64,000 bases of DNA from Halictus rubicundus (lineage: Eukaryota; Arthropoda; Insecta; Hymenoptera; Halictidae). The stretch is from positions 1-64,000 of the forward strand of contig NW_027488892.1 of NCBI RefSeq assembly GCF_050948215.1. Direction: 5' to 3'. Below, piece after piece: positions 12,831 through 23,600 of this stretch. The translations under genes were made by a program, and so were the position numbers. The notes below the pieces were generated by a model. The model searched no databases, had not been told where the DNA came from, and worked only from the letters and a program-made list of their open reading frames with translations. Every line of letters starts with the position of its first letter. Position 1 is the stretch's first letter.

Positions 12831-13915
12831 AGCAAGTCACTGTCACTCTTCACTGCTCCTCACTCTTCACTTCACTTCACTCTTCACTTCACTTCACTTC
12901 ACACTTCACTTCACGTTCACTCTTCACTTCACTTCACTCTTCACTTCACCTCACTCATCACTTCACTTCACTCTTCACTTCACTTTTCAATTCACTTCAC
13001 TCGTCACTTCACTTCACTCTTCACGTCAATCTTCACTTCACTCTTCACTTCACTTCACTCTTCACTGCACTTCACAATTCACTTCACTTCACGCTCCGCC
13101 TCACTCTTCACCTCACTTCACCCTTCTCGTCACTTCACTCTCCACTTCACTTCACTCTTCACAGTCACCTCACCTCACTCTCCACCTCACTTCACTTCAC
13201 TCTTCACGTCACTGCACTCTTCACTTCACGTCACTCTTGCACTTCACTCCACTCGTCAATGCACTCCACACTTCACTTCACTGTCAATGCTTCACTTCAC
13301 TTCACTCATCACAACACTTCACTCGTCCACTTCACTTCACTCTTCACATCACCTCACCTTACTCTCAACCTCACTTCACTTCACTCTTCACTTCACCGTC
13401 ACTCATCACTTCACTTCACTCTTCACTGCACTTTTCAATGTCACTTCACTCTTCACTTCTCCTCACTCTTCACTTCACTTCACTCTTCACTTCACTTCAC
13501 TCATCACTGTCACTTCACTCTTCAATGTCACTTCACTCTTCACTTCACTTCACTCTTCCCTTCACGTTCACTCTTCACTTCACTTCACTCTTCACTTCAC
13601 TTCAAGCTTCACTTCACTGTCACAATTCACTTCACTGCACTCTCCTCCTCCCTCTTCACCTCACTTCACCCTTCTCTTCACTTCACTCTCCACGTCACTT
13701 CACTCGTCACATCACCTCACCTCACTCTCCACCTCACTTCACTTTACTCTTCACTGCACTTCACTCTTCACTTCACCTCACTCTTCACTTCACTTCACTC
13801 TTCACTTCACTTCACTCTTCACTTCACTCTGTCACTTCACTTCACTCTTCACTTCACTTCACTCTTCACTTCACTATTCAATGCACTTCACTCTTCACTT
13901 CACTTCACTCTTCAC

Positions 13916-13970
13916 GGCACCTCTCACACACACCCCCCCCCCCCTGCTTCTTCGTCCCCTCTCTCTCACA
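13916..13970 (+). other. Spacer with C12 homopolymer between TTCAC and CCACA arrays
   Basis: The TTCAC array ends in CACGGCACCTCTCACACA. An uninterrupted run of 12 C follows at 13933-13944, then TGCTTCTTCGTCCCC and a CTCTCTCACACA tract that leads into the CCACA array. Apart from the first junction this is the only stretch in the window with clearly non-satellite sequence. It is too short to identify. A homopolymer of this length is also a place where consensus length may be wrong. Confidence 0.8.
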
Positions 13971-14160
13971 CAACACCACACCACACACCACACCACACCA
14001 CACACCACACCCCACCCCACACCACACCACACACCACACCACACCACACACCACACCACACCACACACCACACCACACACCACACCACACCACACCCACA
14101 CCACACCACACCACAACACCACACCACACACCACTCCACACCACACCCCACACCACACTG
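13971..14160 (+). repeat. CCACA-family 17-bp satellite mini-array
   Basis: This short array of about 190 bp is made of (CCACA)3CA monomers, 17 bp or 3.4 copies of CACCA. Clean 17-bp units sit at about 14025-14075, and 12-bp (two pentamers plus CA) and other variants lie around them. It is the third pentamer family in the window with the same length rule. Both strands give low-complexity open frames here, including short minus-strand Cys/Val/Trp/Gly-rich ones; these are repeat artefacts. Confidence 0.88.
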
Positions 14161-14470
14161 ACAACACACACACTCGACTCACACCACACACCACACCACA
14201 ACTCTCACCATCCACACCTAACACCACTCTACACCACTGACTCAGCTCACACCTCACCACACCCTCATCCACGCCTAACCACACTCCTCACCACACCACA
14301 CTCCTCACCACACCACTCTCCACACCTATCCTCACTCCACACCACACCACTCACCTCAATCCACACCTCACCAACTACCACACCTATCCTATCCACACTC
14401 CACTCCTCACCTCTCACTCGTCTCCTATCCTCTATCCAACCAATCCCCTATCCACTCCTCACACCTAACC
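14161..14470 (+). repeat. Mosaic transition zone from CCACA to TATCC repeats
   Basis: CCACA-type words give way gradually to TATCC-type words, and both are mixed within single monomers, for example CCACACCTATCCTCAC (near 14313) and CACACCTATCCTATCCACAC (near 14379). Words such as ACTCCTCACCACACC recur in tandem near 14282-14310. Unlike the abrupt left junction, no unique sequence separates the two families. No gene is visible. Confidence 0.8.
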
Positions 14471-14499
14471 TATCATCTATCTTATCCTATCCTCTATCC

Positions 14500-16350
14500 T
14501 ATCCTATCGTACTCTCACCTTCTCGTATCACTCCACTACCTATCCTATCTCTATCCTATACAATCTCTAATCCTATCCTATCCTCAATCCTATCCTATCC
14601 TATATGCTCTCCAATCCTCTATTCTATCCTATCCTCTATCCTATCCTATCCTCTATCCTATCCTATCCTCTATCCTATCCTATCGTATCTCTATCTTATC
14701 GTATCATATCCTCTATCCTATCCTAATCTCTATCCTATCCTCTCCTTTATCCTATCTTATCCTCTATCGTCTGCTCTATCCTATCCTATCCAATATCCTA
14801 TCCTATCCTCTATCCTATCCTATCCTCTATCCTATCCTCAATCCTATCCTCTATCCTATCCTATCCTCTATCCTATCCAATCCCCTATCCTATCCTCTAT
14901 CCTATCCTATCATCTATCTTATCCTATCCGCTATCCTATCCTATCCTCTATCCTATCCTATCCTATATCCTATCCTATCCTATCCTCTATCCTATCCTAT
15001 CCTCTATCGTCTCCTATCCTCTATCCTATCCAATCACCTATCCTATCCTCAATCCTATCCTATCCTATATGCTATCCAATCCTCTATTCTATCCTATCCT
15101 CTATCCTATCCTATCCTCTATCCTATCCTATCATCTATCTTATCCTATCCTCTATCCTATCCTATCCTCTATCCTATCCTATCCTCTATCCTATCCTATC
15201 CTCTATCCTATCCTATACTCTATCCTATCCTATCCTCTATCCTATCCTATCCTCTATCCTATCCTATCCTCTATCCTATCATATCCTCTATCCTATCCTA
15301 TCCTCTATCCTATCCTATCCTCTATCCTATCCTATCCTCTATCCTATCCTATCCTCTATCCTATCCTATCCTCTATCCTATCCTCTATCCTATCCTATCA
15401 TCTATCTTATCCTATCCTCTATCCTATCCTATCCTCTATCCTATCCAATCCCCTATCCTATCCTCTATCCTATCCTATCATCTATCTTATCCTATCCTCT
15501 ATCCTATCCTATCCTCTATCCTATCCTATCCTCTATCCTATCCTATCCTCTATCCTATCCTATCCTCTATCCTATCCTATCCTCTATCCTATCCTATCCT
15601 CTATCCTATCCTATCCTATCCTCTATCCTATCCTATCCTCTATCCTATCCTATCCTCTATCCTATCCTATCCTCTATCCTATCCTATCTTCTATCCTGTC
15701 CTATCCTCTATCCTATCCTATCCTCTATCCTATCCTATCCTCTATCCTCTATCCTATCCTATCCTATCCTCTATCCTATCCTATCCTCTATCCTATCCTA
15801 TCCTCTATCCTATCCTATCCTCTATCCTATCCTATCCTCTATCCTATCCTATCCTCTATCCTATCCTATCCTATCCTCTATCCTATCCTATCCTCTATCC
15901 TATCCTATCCTCTATCCTATCCTATCCTCTTTCCTATCCAATCCTCTATCCTATCCTATTCTCTATCCTATCCTCAATCCTCTATAATATCGTATCCTCC
16001 ATCCTATCCTATTCTCTATCCTATAATATCATCTATCCTATCCTATCCTCAATCCTATCCTATCCTCTATCCTATCCTATCCTCTATCCTATCCTATCCT
16101 CTATCCTATCCTCTATCCTATCCTCTATCCTATCCTCTATCCTATCCTCTATCCTATCCTATCCTCTATCGTCTCCTATCCTCTATCCTATCCAATCCCC
16201 TATCCTATCCTCTATCCTATCCTATCATCTATCTTATCCTATCCTCTATCCTATCCTATCCTCTATCCTATCCTATCCTATATCCTATCCTATCCTATCC
16301 TCTATCCTATCCTATCCTCTATCGTCTCCTATCCTCTATCCTATCCTATC
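14500..16350 (+). repeat. Edge copy of segment also present at 25.32-27.18 kb and 34.31-36.18 kb
   Basis: Diverged monomers line up with 25.32-27.18 kb at a constant offset of 10,821 bp in the first part (10,838 later) and with 34.31-36.18 kb. Shared landmarks include TATATGC (14601), GCTCTATCC (14773), the unusual CCGCTATCC (14928), a second TATATGC (15066), TCTTCTATCCTG (near 15688), CTCTTTCC (near 15928) and CTATAATATCG (15982). The outermost 100 bp (14500-14600) are recognisably the same segment but much more mutated than the internal copies, consistent with decay at the array edge. Confidence 0.8.
15927..16035 (+). repeat. Marker M3: CTATAATATCG string, representative copy
   Basis: The order is CTCTTTCC or CCTGTATCC, CCAATCC, CCTATTCTC, CTCAATCC, CTATAATATCGTATCC, CTCCATCC, CCTATTCTC and CTATAATATCATC. 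Copies of CTATAATATCG lie near 15982, 20330, 20791, 23113, 26820, 29766, 32117, 35813, 39062, 43165, 46154, 51913, 55967 and 57173. An inverted copy lies near 915-935 in the left flank. It usually precedes marker M4 by about 80-90 bp. Confidence 0.8.
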
Positions 16351-16899
16351 CTCTATCCTATCCTATCCTCTATCCTATCCTATCCTCTATCCTATCCTAT
16401 CCTCTATCCTATCCAATCCCCTATCCTATCCTCTATCCTATCCTATCCTCTATCCTATCCTATCCTCTATTCTATCCTATCCTCTATCCTATCCTATCCT
16501 CTATCCTATCCTATCCTCTATCCTATCCTATCCTCTATCCTATCCTATCCTCTATTCTATCCTATCCTCTATCCTATCCTATCCTCTATCCTATCCTCTA
16601 TCCTATCCTATCCTCTATCGTCTCCTATCCTCTATCCTATCCTATCCTCTATCCTATCCTATCCTCTATCCTATCCTATCCTCTATCCTATCCTCTATCC
16701 TATCCTATCCTCTATCCTATCCTATCCTCTATCCTATCCTGATCCTCTATCCTATCCTATCCTCTATCCTATCCTATCCTCTATCCTATCCTATCCTCTA
16801 TCCTATCCTATCCTCTATCCTATCCTATCCTCTATCCTATCCTCTATCCTATCCTATCCTCTATCCAATCCTATCCTCTATCCTATCCTATCCTCTATC

Positions 16900-18500
16900 C
16901 TATCCTATCCTCTCTCCTATCCTATCCTATCCTCCATCCTATCCTATCCTCTATCCTATCCTATCCTCTATCCTATCCTATCCTCTATCCTATCCTATCC
17001 TCTATCCTATCCTATCCTCTATCCTATCCTATCCTCTATATCCTAACCTCTATCCTATCCTATCCTCTATCCTATCCTATCCTCTATCCTATCCTATCCT
17101 CTATCCTCTATCCTATCCTATCCTCTATCCTATCCTATCCTCTATCCTATCCTATCCTATCCTCTATCCTATCCTATCCTCTATCCTATCCAATCCCTAT
17201 CCTATCCTCTATCCTATCCTATCATCTATCTATCCTATCCTCTATCCTATCCTATCCTCTATCCTATCCTATCCTCTATCCTATCCTATCCTCTATCCTA
17301 TCCTATCCTCTATCCTATCCTATCCTCTATCCTATCCTATCCTCTATCCTATCCTCTATCCTATCCTATCCTCTATCGTCTCCTATCCTCTATCCTATCC
17401 TATCCTCTATCCTATCCTATCCTCTATCCTATCCTCTATCCTATCCTATCCTCTATCCGTCTCCTATCCTCTATCCTATCCTATCCTCTATCCTATCCTA
17501 TCCTCTATCCTATCCTATCCTCTATCCTATCCTATCCTCTATCCTATCCTATCCTCTATCCTATCCTATCCTCTATCCTATCCTATCCTCTATCCTATCC
17601 TATCCTCTATCCTATCCTATCCTCTATCCTATCCTATCCTCTATCCTATCCTATCCTCTATCCTATCCTATCCTCTATCCTATCCTCTATCCTATCTCTA
17701 TCCTATCCTCTATCCTATCCTATCCTCTCTCCTATCCTATCCTATCCTCCATCCTATCCTATCCTCTATCCTATCCTATCCTCTATCCTATCCTATCCTC
17801 TATCCTATCCTATCCTCTATCCTATCCTATCCTCTATCCTATCCTATCCTCTATCCTATCCTATCCTCTATCCTATCCTATCCTCTATCCTATCCTATCC
17901 TCTATCCTATCCTATCCTCTATCCTCTATCCTATCCTATCCTCTATCCTATCCTATCCTCTATCCTATCCTATCCTCTATCCTATCCTATCCTCTATCCT
18001 ATCCAATCCCCTATCCTATCCTCTATCCTATCCTATCATCTATCTTATCCTATCCTCTATCCTATCCTATCCTCTATCCTATCCTATCCTCTATCCTATC
18101 CTATCCTCTATCCTATCCTATCCTCTATCCTATCCTATCCTCTATCCTATCCTATCCTCTATCCTATCCTCTATCCTATCCTATCCTCTATCGTCTCCTA
18201 TCCTCTATCCTATCCTATCCTCTATCCTATCCTATCCTCTATCCTATCCTATCCTCTATCCTATCCTATCCTCTATCCTATCCTATCCTCTATCCTATCC
18301 TATCCTCTATCCTATCCTATCCTCTATCCTATCCTATCCTCTATCCTATCCTATCCTCTATCCTATCCTATCCTCTATCCTATCCTATCCTCTATCCTAT
18401 CCTATCCTCTATCCTATCCTATCCTCTATCCTATCCTATCCTCTATCCTATCCTCTATCCTATCCTCTATCCTATCCTCTATCCTATCCTATCCTCTATC
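16900..18500 (+). repeat. Tandem duplication of about 0.81 kb within the TATCC array
   Basis: The same order of variants occurs twice. CTCTCTCCTATCC is near 16912 and 17727, a CCAATCCC unit followed by CATCTATC is near 17190 and 18004, and a CTCTATCGTCTCC unit is near 17374 and 18188. The spacing is about 811-815 bp each time. Between the landmarks the repeats are nearly pure. The first copy carries small private deletions (CCAATCCCTATCC instead of CCAATCCCCTATCC, and CATCTATCTATCC instead of CATCTATCTTATCC). Confidence 0.65.
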
Positions 18501-18594
18501 GTCTCCTATCCTCTATCCTATCCAATCCCCTATCCTATCCTGTATCCTATCCTATCATCTATCTTATCCTATCCTCTATCCTATCCTATCCTCT

Positions 18595-18710
18595 ATCCTA
18601 TCCTATCGTATTCTCTATCTTATCGTATCATATCCTCTATCCTATCCTATTCTCTATCCTATCCTCTCCTTTATCCTATCTTATCCTCTACCGTCTGCTC
18701 TATCCTATCC
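18595..18710 (+). repeat. Marker M1: conserved diverged string, representative of about 48 copies
   Basis: This is the most frequent diverged string of the TATCC array, about 100-120 bp. It has the order CGTATTCTC or CGTAATCTC, TATCTTATCGTATCATATCC, CCTATTCTCTATCC, CTCTCCTTTATCC, TATCTTATCC and CTATCGTCTGCTC. I count about 48 copies of the ATCGTATCATATCC core by eye, for example near 14690, 18617, 18977, 19440, 19915, 21250, 25510, 28085, 34503, 42312, 47070, 50600, 54250, 58215 and 62750. A few copies lack the lead or the tail. It supplies many of the G residues and CpG dinucleotides on this strand. Confidence 0.85.
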
Positions 18711-19600
18711 TATCCAATATCCTAGCCTATCCTCAATCCTATCCTATCCTCTATCCTATCCTATCCTCTATCCTATCCTTTCCTCTATCCTATCCTATCC
18801 TCTATCCTATCCAATCCTCTATCCTATCCTATCCTCTATCCTATCCTATCCTCTATCCTATCCTATCCTCTATCGTCTCCTATCCTCTATCCTATCCAAT
18901 CCCCTATCCTATCCTCTATCCTATCCTATCATCTATCTTATCCTATCCTCTATCCTATCCTATCGTAATCTCTATCTTATCGTATCATATCCTCTATCCT
19001 ATCCTATTCTCTATCCTATCCTCTCCTTTATCCTATCTTATCCTCTATCGTCTGCTCTATCCTATCCTATCCAATAGCCTATCCTATCCTCAATCCTATC
19101 CTATCCTCTATCCTATCCTATCCTCTATCCTATCCTATCCTCTATCCTATCCTATCCTCTATCCTATCCTACCCTCTATCCTATCCTATCCTCTATCCTA
19201 TCCTATCCTCTATCCTATCCTCTATCCCATCCTATCCTCTATCCAATCCTATCCTCTATACTATCCTATCCTCTATCCTATCCTATCCTCTATCCTATCC
19301 TATCCTCCATCCTATCCTATCCTCTATCGTCTCCTATCCTCTATCCTATCCAATCCCCTATCCTATCCTCTATCCTATCCTATCATCTATCTTATCCTAT
19401 CCTCTATCCTATCCTATCCTCTATCCTATCCTATCGTATTCTCTATCTTATCGTATCATATCCTCTATCCTATCCTATTCTCTATCCTATCCTCTCCTTT
19501 ATCCTATCTTATCCTCTATCGTCTGCTCTATCCTATCATATCCAATATCCTATCCTATCCTCAATCCTATCCTATCCTCAATCCTATCCTATCCTCTATC

Positions 19601-19700
19601 CTAACCTCTCCTTTCTACTATCCAATCCTCTATCGAATCCTCTATCCTATCCTATCCTCTATCGTATGCAATGCTCTATCCCATCCAATCCTCTATCCTA
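19601..19700 (+). repeat. Marker M6 (CTAACCTCTCCTTTCTAC), representative of 17 copies
   Basis: The order is CTAACCTCTCCTTTCTAC, TATCCAATCC, CTATCGAATCC, CTATCGTATGCAATCC and CATCCCATCCAATCC or CTATCCCATCCAATCC, about 100 bp in all. Copies begin at 19601, 21414, 22200, 29342, 30402, 31205, 38385, 40142, 42473, 44245, 48825, 49225, 51238, 52839, 58817, 61295 and 62889. The first copy reads GCAATGC where the others read GCAATCC. It normally follows one to three CTCAATCC units. None is seen in the inverted left flank, as expected because that piece matches 26.29-27.73 kb, which also lacks M6. Confidence 0.85.
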
Positions 19701-20699
19701 TCCTCTATTCTATCCTATACTCTATCCTATCCTATCCTCTATCCTATTCTCTATCTAATTTTATCCTCTATCCTATCCTCTCATCTATAATATCGTATCC
19801 TGTATCCTATCCTATCCTGTATCCTATCCTCTATCCTATCCAATCCCCTATCCTATCCTCTATCCTATCCTATCATCTATCTTATCCTATCCTCTATCCT
19901 ATCCTATCGTAATCTCTATCTTATCGTATCATATCCTCTATCCTATCCTATTCTCTATCCTATCCTCTCCTTTATCCTATCTTATCCTCTATCGTCTGCT
20001 CTATCCTATCCTATCCAATAGCCTATCCTATCCTCAATCCTATCCTATCCTCTATCCTATCCTATCCTCTATCCTATCCTATCCTCTATCGTCTCCTATC
20101 CTCTATCCTATCCAATCCCCTATCCTATCCTCTATCCTATCCTATCATCTATCCTATCCTCTATCCTATCCTCTATCCTATCCTATCCTCTATCCTATCC
20201 TATCCTCTATCCTATCCTATCCTCTATCCTATCCTATCCTCTATCCTATCCTATCCTCTATCCTATCCTATCCTCTATCCTATCCAATCCTGTATCCTAT
20301 CCTATTCTCTATCCTATCCTCAATCCTCTATAATATCGTATCCTCCATCCTATCCTATTCTCTATCCTATAATATCATCTATCCTATCCTATCCTCAATC
20401 CTATCCTATCCTATATGCTATCCAATCCTCTATTCTATCCTATCCTCTATCCTATCCTATCCTCTATCCTATCCTATCCTCTATCCTATCCTATCCTCTA
20501 TACTATCCTATCCTCAATCCTATCCTATCCTCTATCCTATCCTATCCTCTATCCTATCCTATCCTCTATCGTCTCCTATCCTCTATCCTATCCAATCCCC
20601 AATCCTATCCTCTATCCTATCCTATCCTCTATCCTATCCTCTATCCTATCCTCTATCCTATCCTATCCTCTATCCTATCCTATCCTCTATCCTATCCTA

Positions 20700-23600
20700 T
20701 CCTCTATCCTATCCTATCCTCTATCCTATCCTATCCTCTATCCTATCCAATCCTGTATCCTATCCTATTCTCTATCCTATCCTCAATCCTCTATAATATC
20801 GTATCCTCCATCCTATCCTATTCTCTATCCTATAATATCATCTATCCTATCCTATCCTCTATCCTATCCTATCCTCTATCCTATCCTATCCTCTATCCTA
20901 TCCTCTATCCTGTCCTCTATCCTATCCTATCCTCTATCGTCTCCTATCCTGTATCCTATCCAATCCCCTATCCTATCCTCTATCCTACCCTATCATCTAT
21001 CTTATCCTATCCTCTATCCTATCGTATCCTCTATCCTATCCTATCCTCTATCCTATCCTATCCTCTATCCTATCCTATCCTCTATCCTATCCTATCCTCT
21101 ATCCTATCCTATCCTCCATCCTATCCTATCCTCTATCGTCTCCTATCCTCTATCCTGTCCAATCCCCTATCCTATCCTCTATCCTATCCTATCATCTATC
21201 ATATCCTATCCTCTATCCTATCCTATCCTCTATCCTATCCTATCGTATTCTCTATCTTATCGTATCATATCCTCTATCCTATCCTATTCTCTATCCTATC
21301 CTCTCCTTTATCCTATCTTATCCTCTATCGTCTGCTCTATCCTATCCTATCCAATATCAATCCTATCCTATCCTCAATCTATCCTATCCTCAATCCTATC
21401 CTATCCTCTATCCCTAACCTCTCCTTTCTACTATCCAATCCTCTATCGAATCCTCTATCCTATCCTATCCTCTATCGTATGCAATCCTCTATCCCATCCA
21501 ATCCTCTATCCTATCCTCTATTCTATCCTATACTCTATCCTATCCTATCCTCTATCCTATCCTATCCTCTATCCTATCCTATCCTCTATCCTATCCTATC
21601 CTCTATCCTATCCTATCCTCTATCCTATCCTCTATCATATCCTCTATCCTATCTATCATCTATCGTCTCCTATCCTCTACTCCTATCCAATCCCCTATCC
21701 TATCCTCTATCCTATCCTATCCTCTATCCTATCCTATCCTCTATCCTATCCTATCCTCTATCCTATCCTATCCTCTATCCTATCCTATCCTCTATCCTAT
21801 CCTCTATCCTATCCTATCCTCTATACTATCCTATCCTCTATCCTATCCTATCCTCTATCCTATCCTTTCCTCTATCCTATCCTATCCTCTATCCTATCCA
21901 ATCCTCTATCCTATCCTATCCTCTATCCTATCCTATCCTCTATCCTATCCTATCCTCTATCGTCTCCTATCCTCTATCCTATCCAATCCCCTATCCTATC
22001 CTCTATCCTATCCTATCATCTATCTTATCCTATCCTCTATCCTATCTATCTTAATCTCTATCTTATCGTATCATATCCTCTATCCTATCCTATTCTCTAT
22101 CCTATCCTCTCCTTTATCCTATCTTATCCTCTATCGTCTGCTCTATCCTATCCTATCCAATAGCCTATCCTATCCTCAATCCTATCCTTATCCTCTATCC
22201 TAACCTCTCCTTTCTACTATCCAATCCTCTATCGAATCCTCTATCCTATCCTATCCTCTATCGTATGCAATCCTCCATCCCATCCAATCTTCTATCCTAT
22301 CCTCTATTCTAACCTATACTCTATCCTATCCTATCCTATATCCTATCCTCTATCTAATCCTATCCTCTATCCTATTCTCTCCTCTATAATATCGTATCCT
22401 GCATCCTATCCTATCCTGTATCCTATCCTCTATCCTATCCTATCCTTTGGCCTGTCGTATCCACTAGCCCCTATCCTATCCTCTATCCTATAGTATCCTC
22501 TATCCTATCCTATCCTCTATCGTCTCCTATCCTCTATCCTATCCAATCCCCTAGCCTATCCTCTATCCTATCCTATCATCTATCTTATCCTATCCTCTAT
22601 CCTATCCTATCCTCTATCCTATCCTATCCTCTATCCTATCCTATCCTCTATCCTATCCTATCCTCTATCCTATCCTATCCTCTATCCTATCCTATCCTCT
22701 ATCCTATCCTATCCTCTATCCTATCCTATCCTCTATCCTATCCTATCCTCTATCCTATCCTATCCTCTATCCTATCCTATCCTCTATCCTATCCTATCCT
22801 CTATCCTATCCTATCCTCTATCCTATCCTATCCTCTATCCTATCCTATCCTATCCTCTATCCTATCCTATCCTCTATCCTATCATATCCTCTATCCTATC
22901 CTATCCTCTATCCTATCCTATCCTCTATCCTATCCTATCCTCTATCCTATCCTATCCTCTATCCTATCCTATCCTCTATCCTATACTATCCTCTATCCTA
23001 TCCTATCGTCTATCCTATCCTATCCTCTATCCTATCCTATCCTCTATCCTATCCTATCCTCTTTCCTAGCCAATCCTCTATCCTATCCTATTCTCTATCC
23101 TATCCTCAATCCTCTATAATATCGTATCCTCCATCCTATCCTATTCTCTATCCTATAATATCATCTATCCTATCCTATCCTCAATCCTATCCTATCCTAT
23201 ATGCTATCCAATCCTCTATTCTATCCTATCCTCTATCCTATCCTATCCTCTATCCTATCCTATCCTCTATCCTATCCTATCCTCTATCCTATCCTATCCT
23301 CTATCCTATCCTATCCTCTATCCTATCCTATCCTCTATCCTTATCCTATCCTCTATCCTATCCTATCCTCTATCCTATCCTATCCTCTATCCTATCCTCT
23401 ATCCTATCCTCTATAATATCCTATCCTCTATCGTCTCCTATCCTCTATCCTATCCAATCCCCTATCCTATCCTCTATCCTATCCTATCATCTATCTTATC
23501 CTATCCTCTATCCTATCCTATCCTCTATCCTATCCTATCCTATATCCTATCCTATCCTATCCTCTATCCTATCCTATCCTCTATCGTCTCCTATCCTCTA

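Larger units (their letters stand above)
1516..13915 (+). repeat. TTCAC-family 17-bp satellite array
   Basis: The dominant monomer is (TTCAC)3TC, 17 bp, equivalent to (CTTCA)3CT or 3.4 pentamers, for roughly 700 monomers in 12.4 kb. Variants fall into recognisable recurrent sub-blocks, annotated separately. Single G residues interrupt the array at many places, nearly always in the TT linker between CAC triplets (CACGTCAC, CACTGTCAC, CACTTGCAC, CACGTTCAC). Purity is lowest at about 1.5-2.8 kb and 5.3-9.3 kb and highest at about 9.5-12.8 kb. Open frames of up to about 3,600 codons run on this strand only because the monomer has no stop codon in any phase. Codon content simply cycles through a 17-residue peptide (S/F/T/L/H), with no domain, so I do not call a gene. 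Confidence 0.97.
18500..20700 (+). repeat. Segment shared with 37.0-39.3 kb and 49.9-52.0 kb
   Basis: This segment has the landmark order CCTGTATCC followed by CATCTATCTT (18540), the rare CTACCGTCTGCTC (near 18687), a GTAATCTC form of M1 (near 18967), CTACCCTC (near 19170), CCATATCCAATATCC-type units, M6 (19601), TCTAATTTTATCC (near 19755) and M3/M4 (20330/20413). The same order occurs around 37.0-39.2 kb and 49.9-52.0 kb, and its first part around 27.95-29.4 kb. The other copies carry an extra interval with CAATGCTATCC and CTCTAACC (28560, 37604, 50456) that is missing here. Confidence 0.7.

Noticed and set aside
2051..12832. Open frame of about 3,600 codons (and others up to about 3,100 codons) in the TTCAC array and across into the TATCC array
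   Set aside because: It is a pure translation of a stop-free 17-bp satellite, with the same cyclic peptide in all three frames, no domain, no compositional change at the start or end and no flanking gene signals. One such frame even runs through three different satellite families.
1516..13915. CRISPR array or prokaryotic direct repeats
   Set aside because: There are no distinct spacers between constant repeats. The units are contiguous 17-bp tandem monomers with no cas genes nearby.
1516..13915. Human-type satellite 2/3 (CATTC/GGAAT)
   Set aside because: The pentamer TTCAC is not a rotation or complement of CATTC/GAATG. The 17-bp super-period also does not fit.
13933..13944. C12 run as a transcription terminator or polypyrimidine splice signal
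   Set aside because: No transcript, stem-loop or exon context supports this; a homopolymer at a repeat border is a simpler reading.
13895..14284. Minus-strand Cys/Val/Trp/Gly-rich open frames resembling small cysteine-rich proteins
   Set aside because: They are direct translations of the complement of CCACA repeats (TGTGG). Cysteine spacing simply follows the pentamer.
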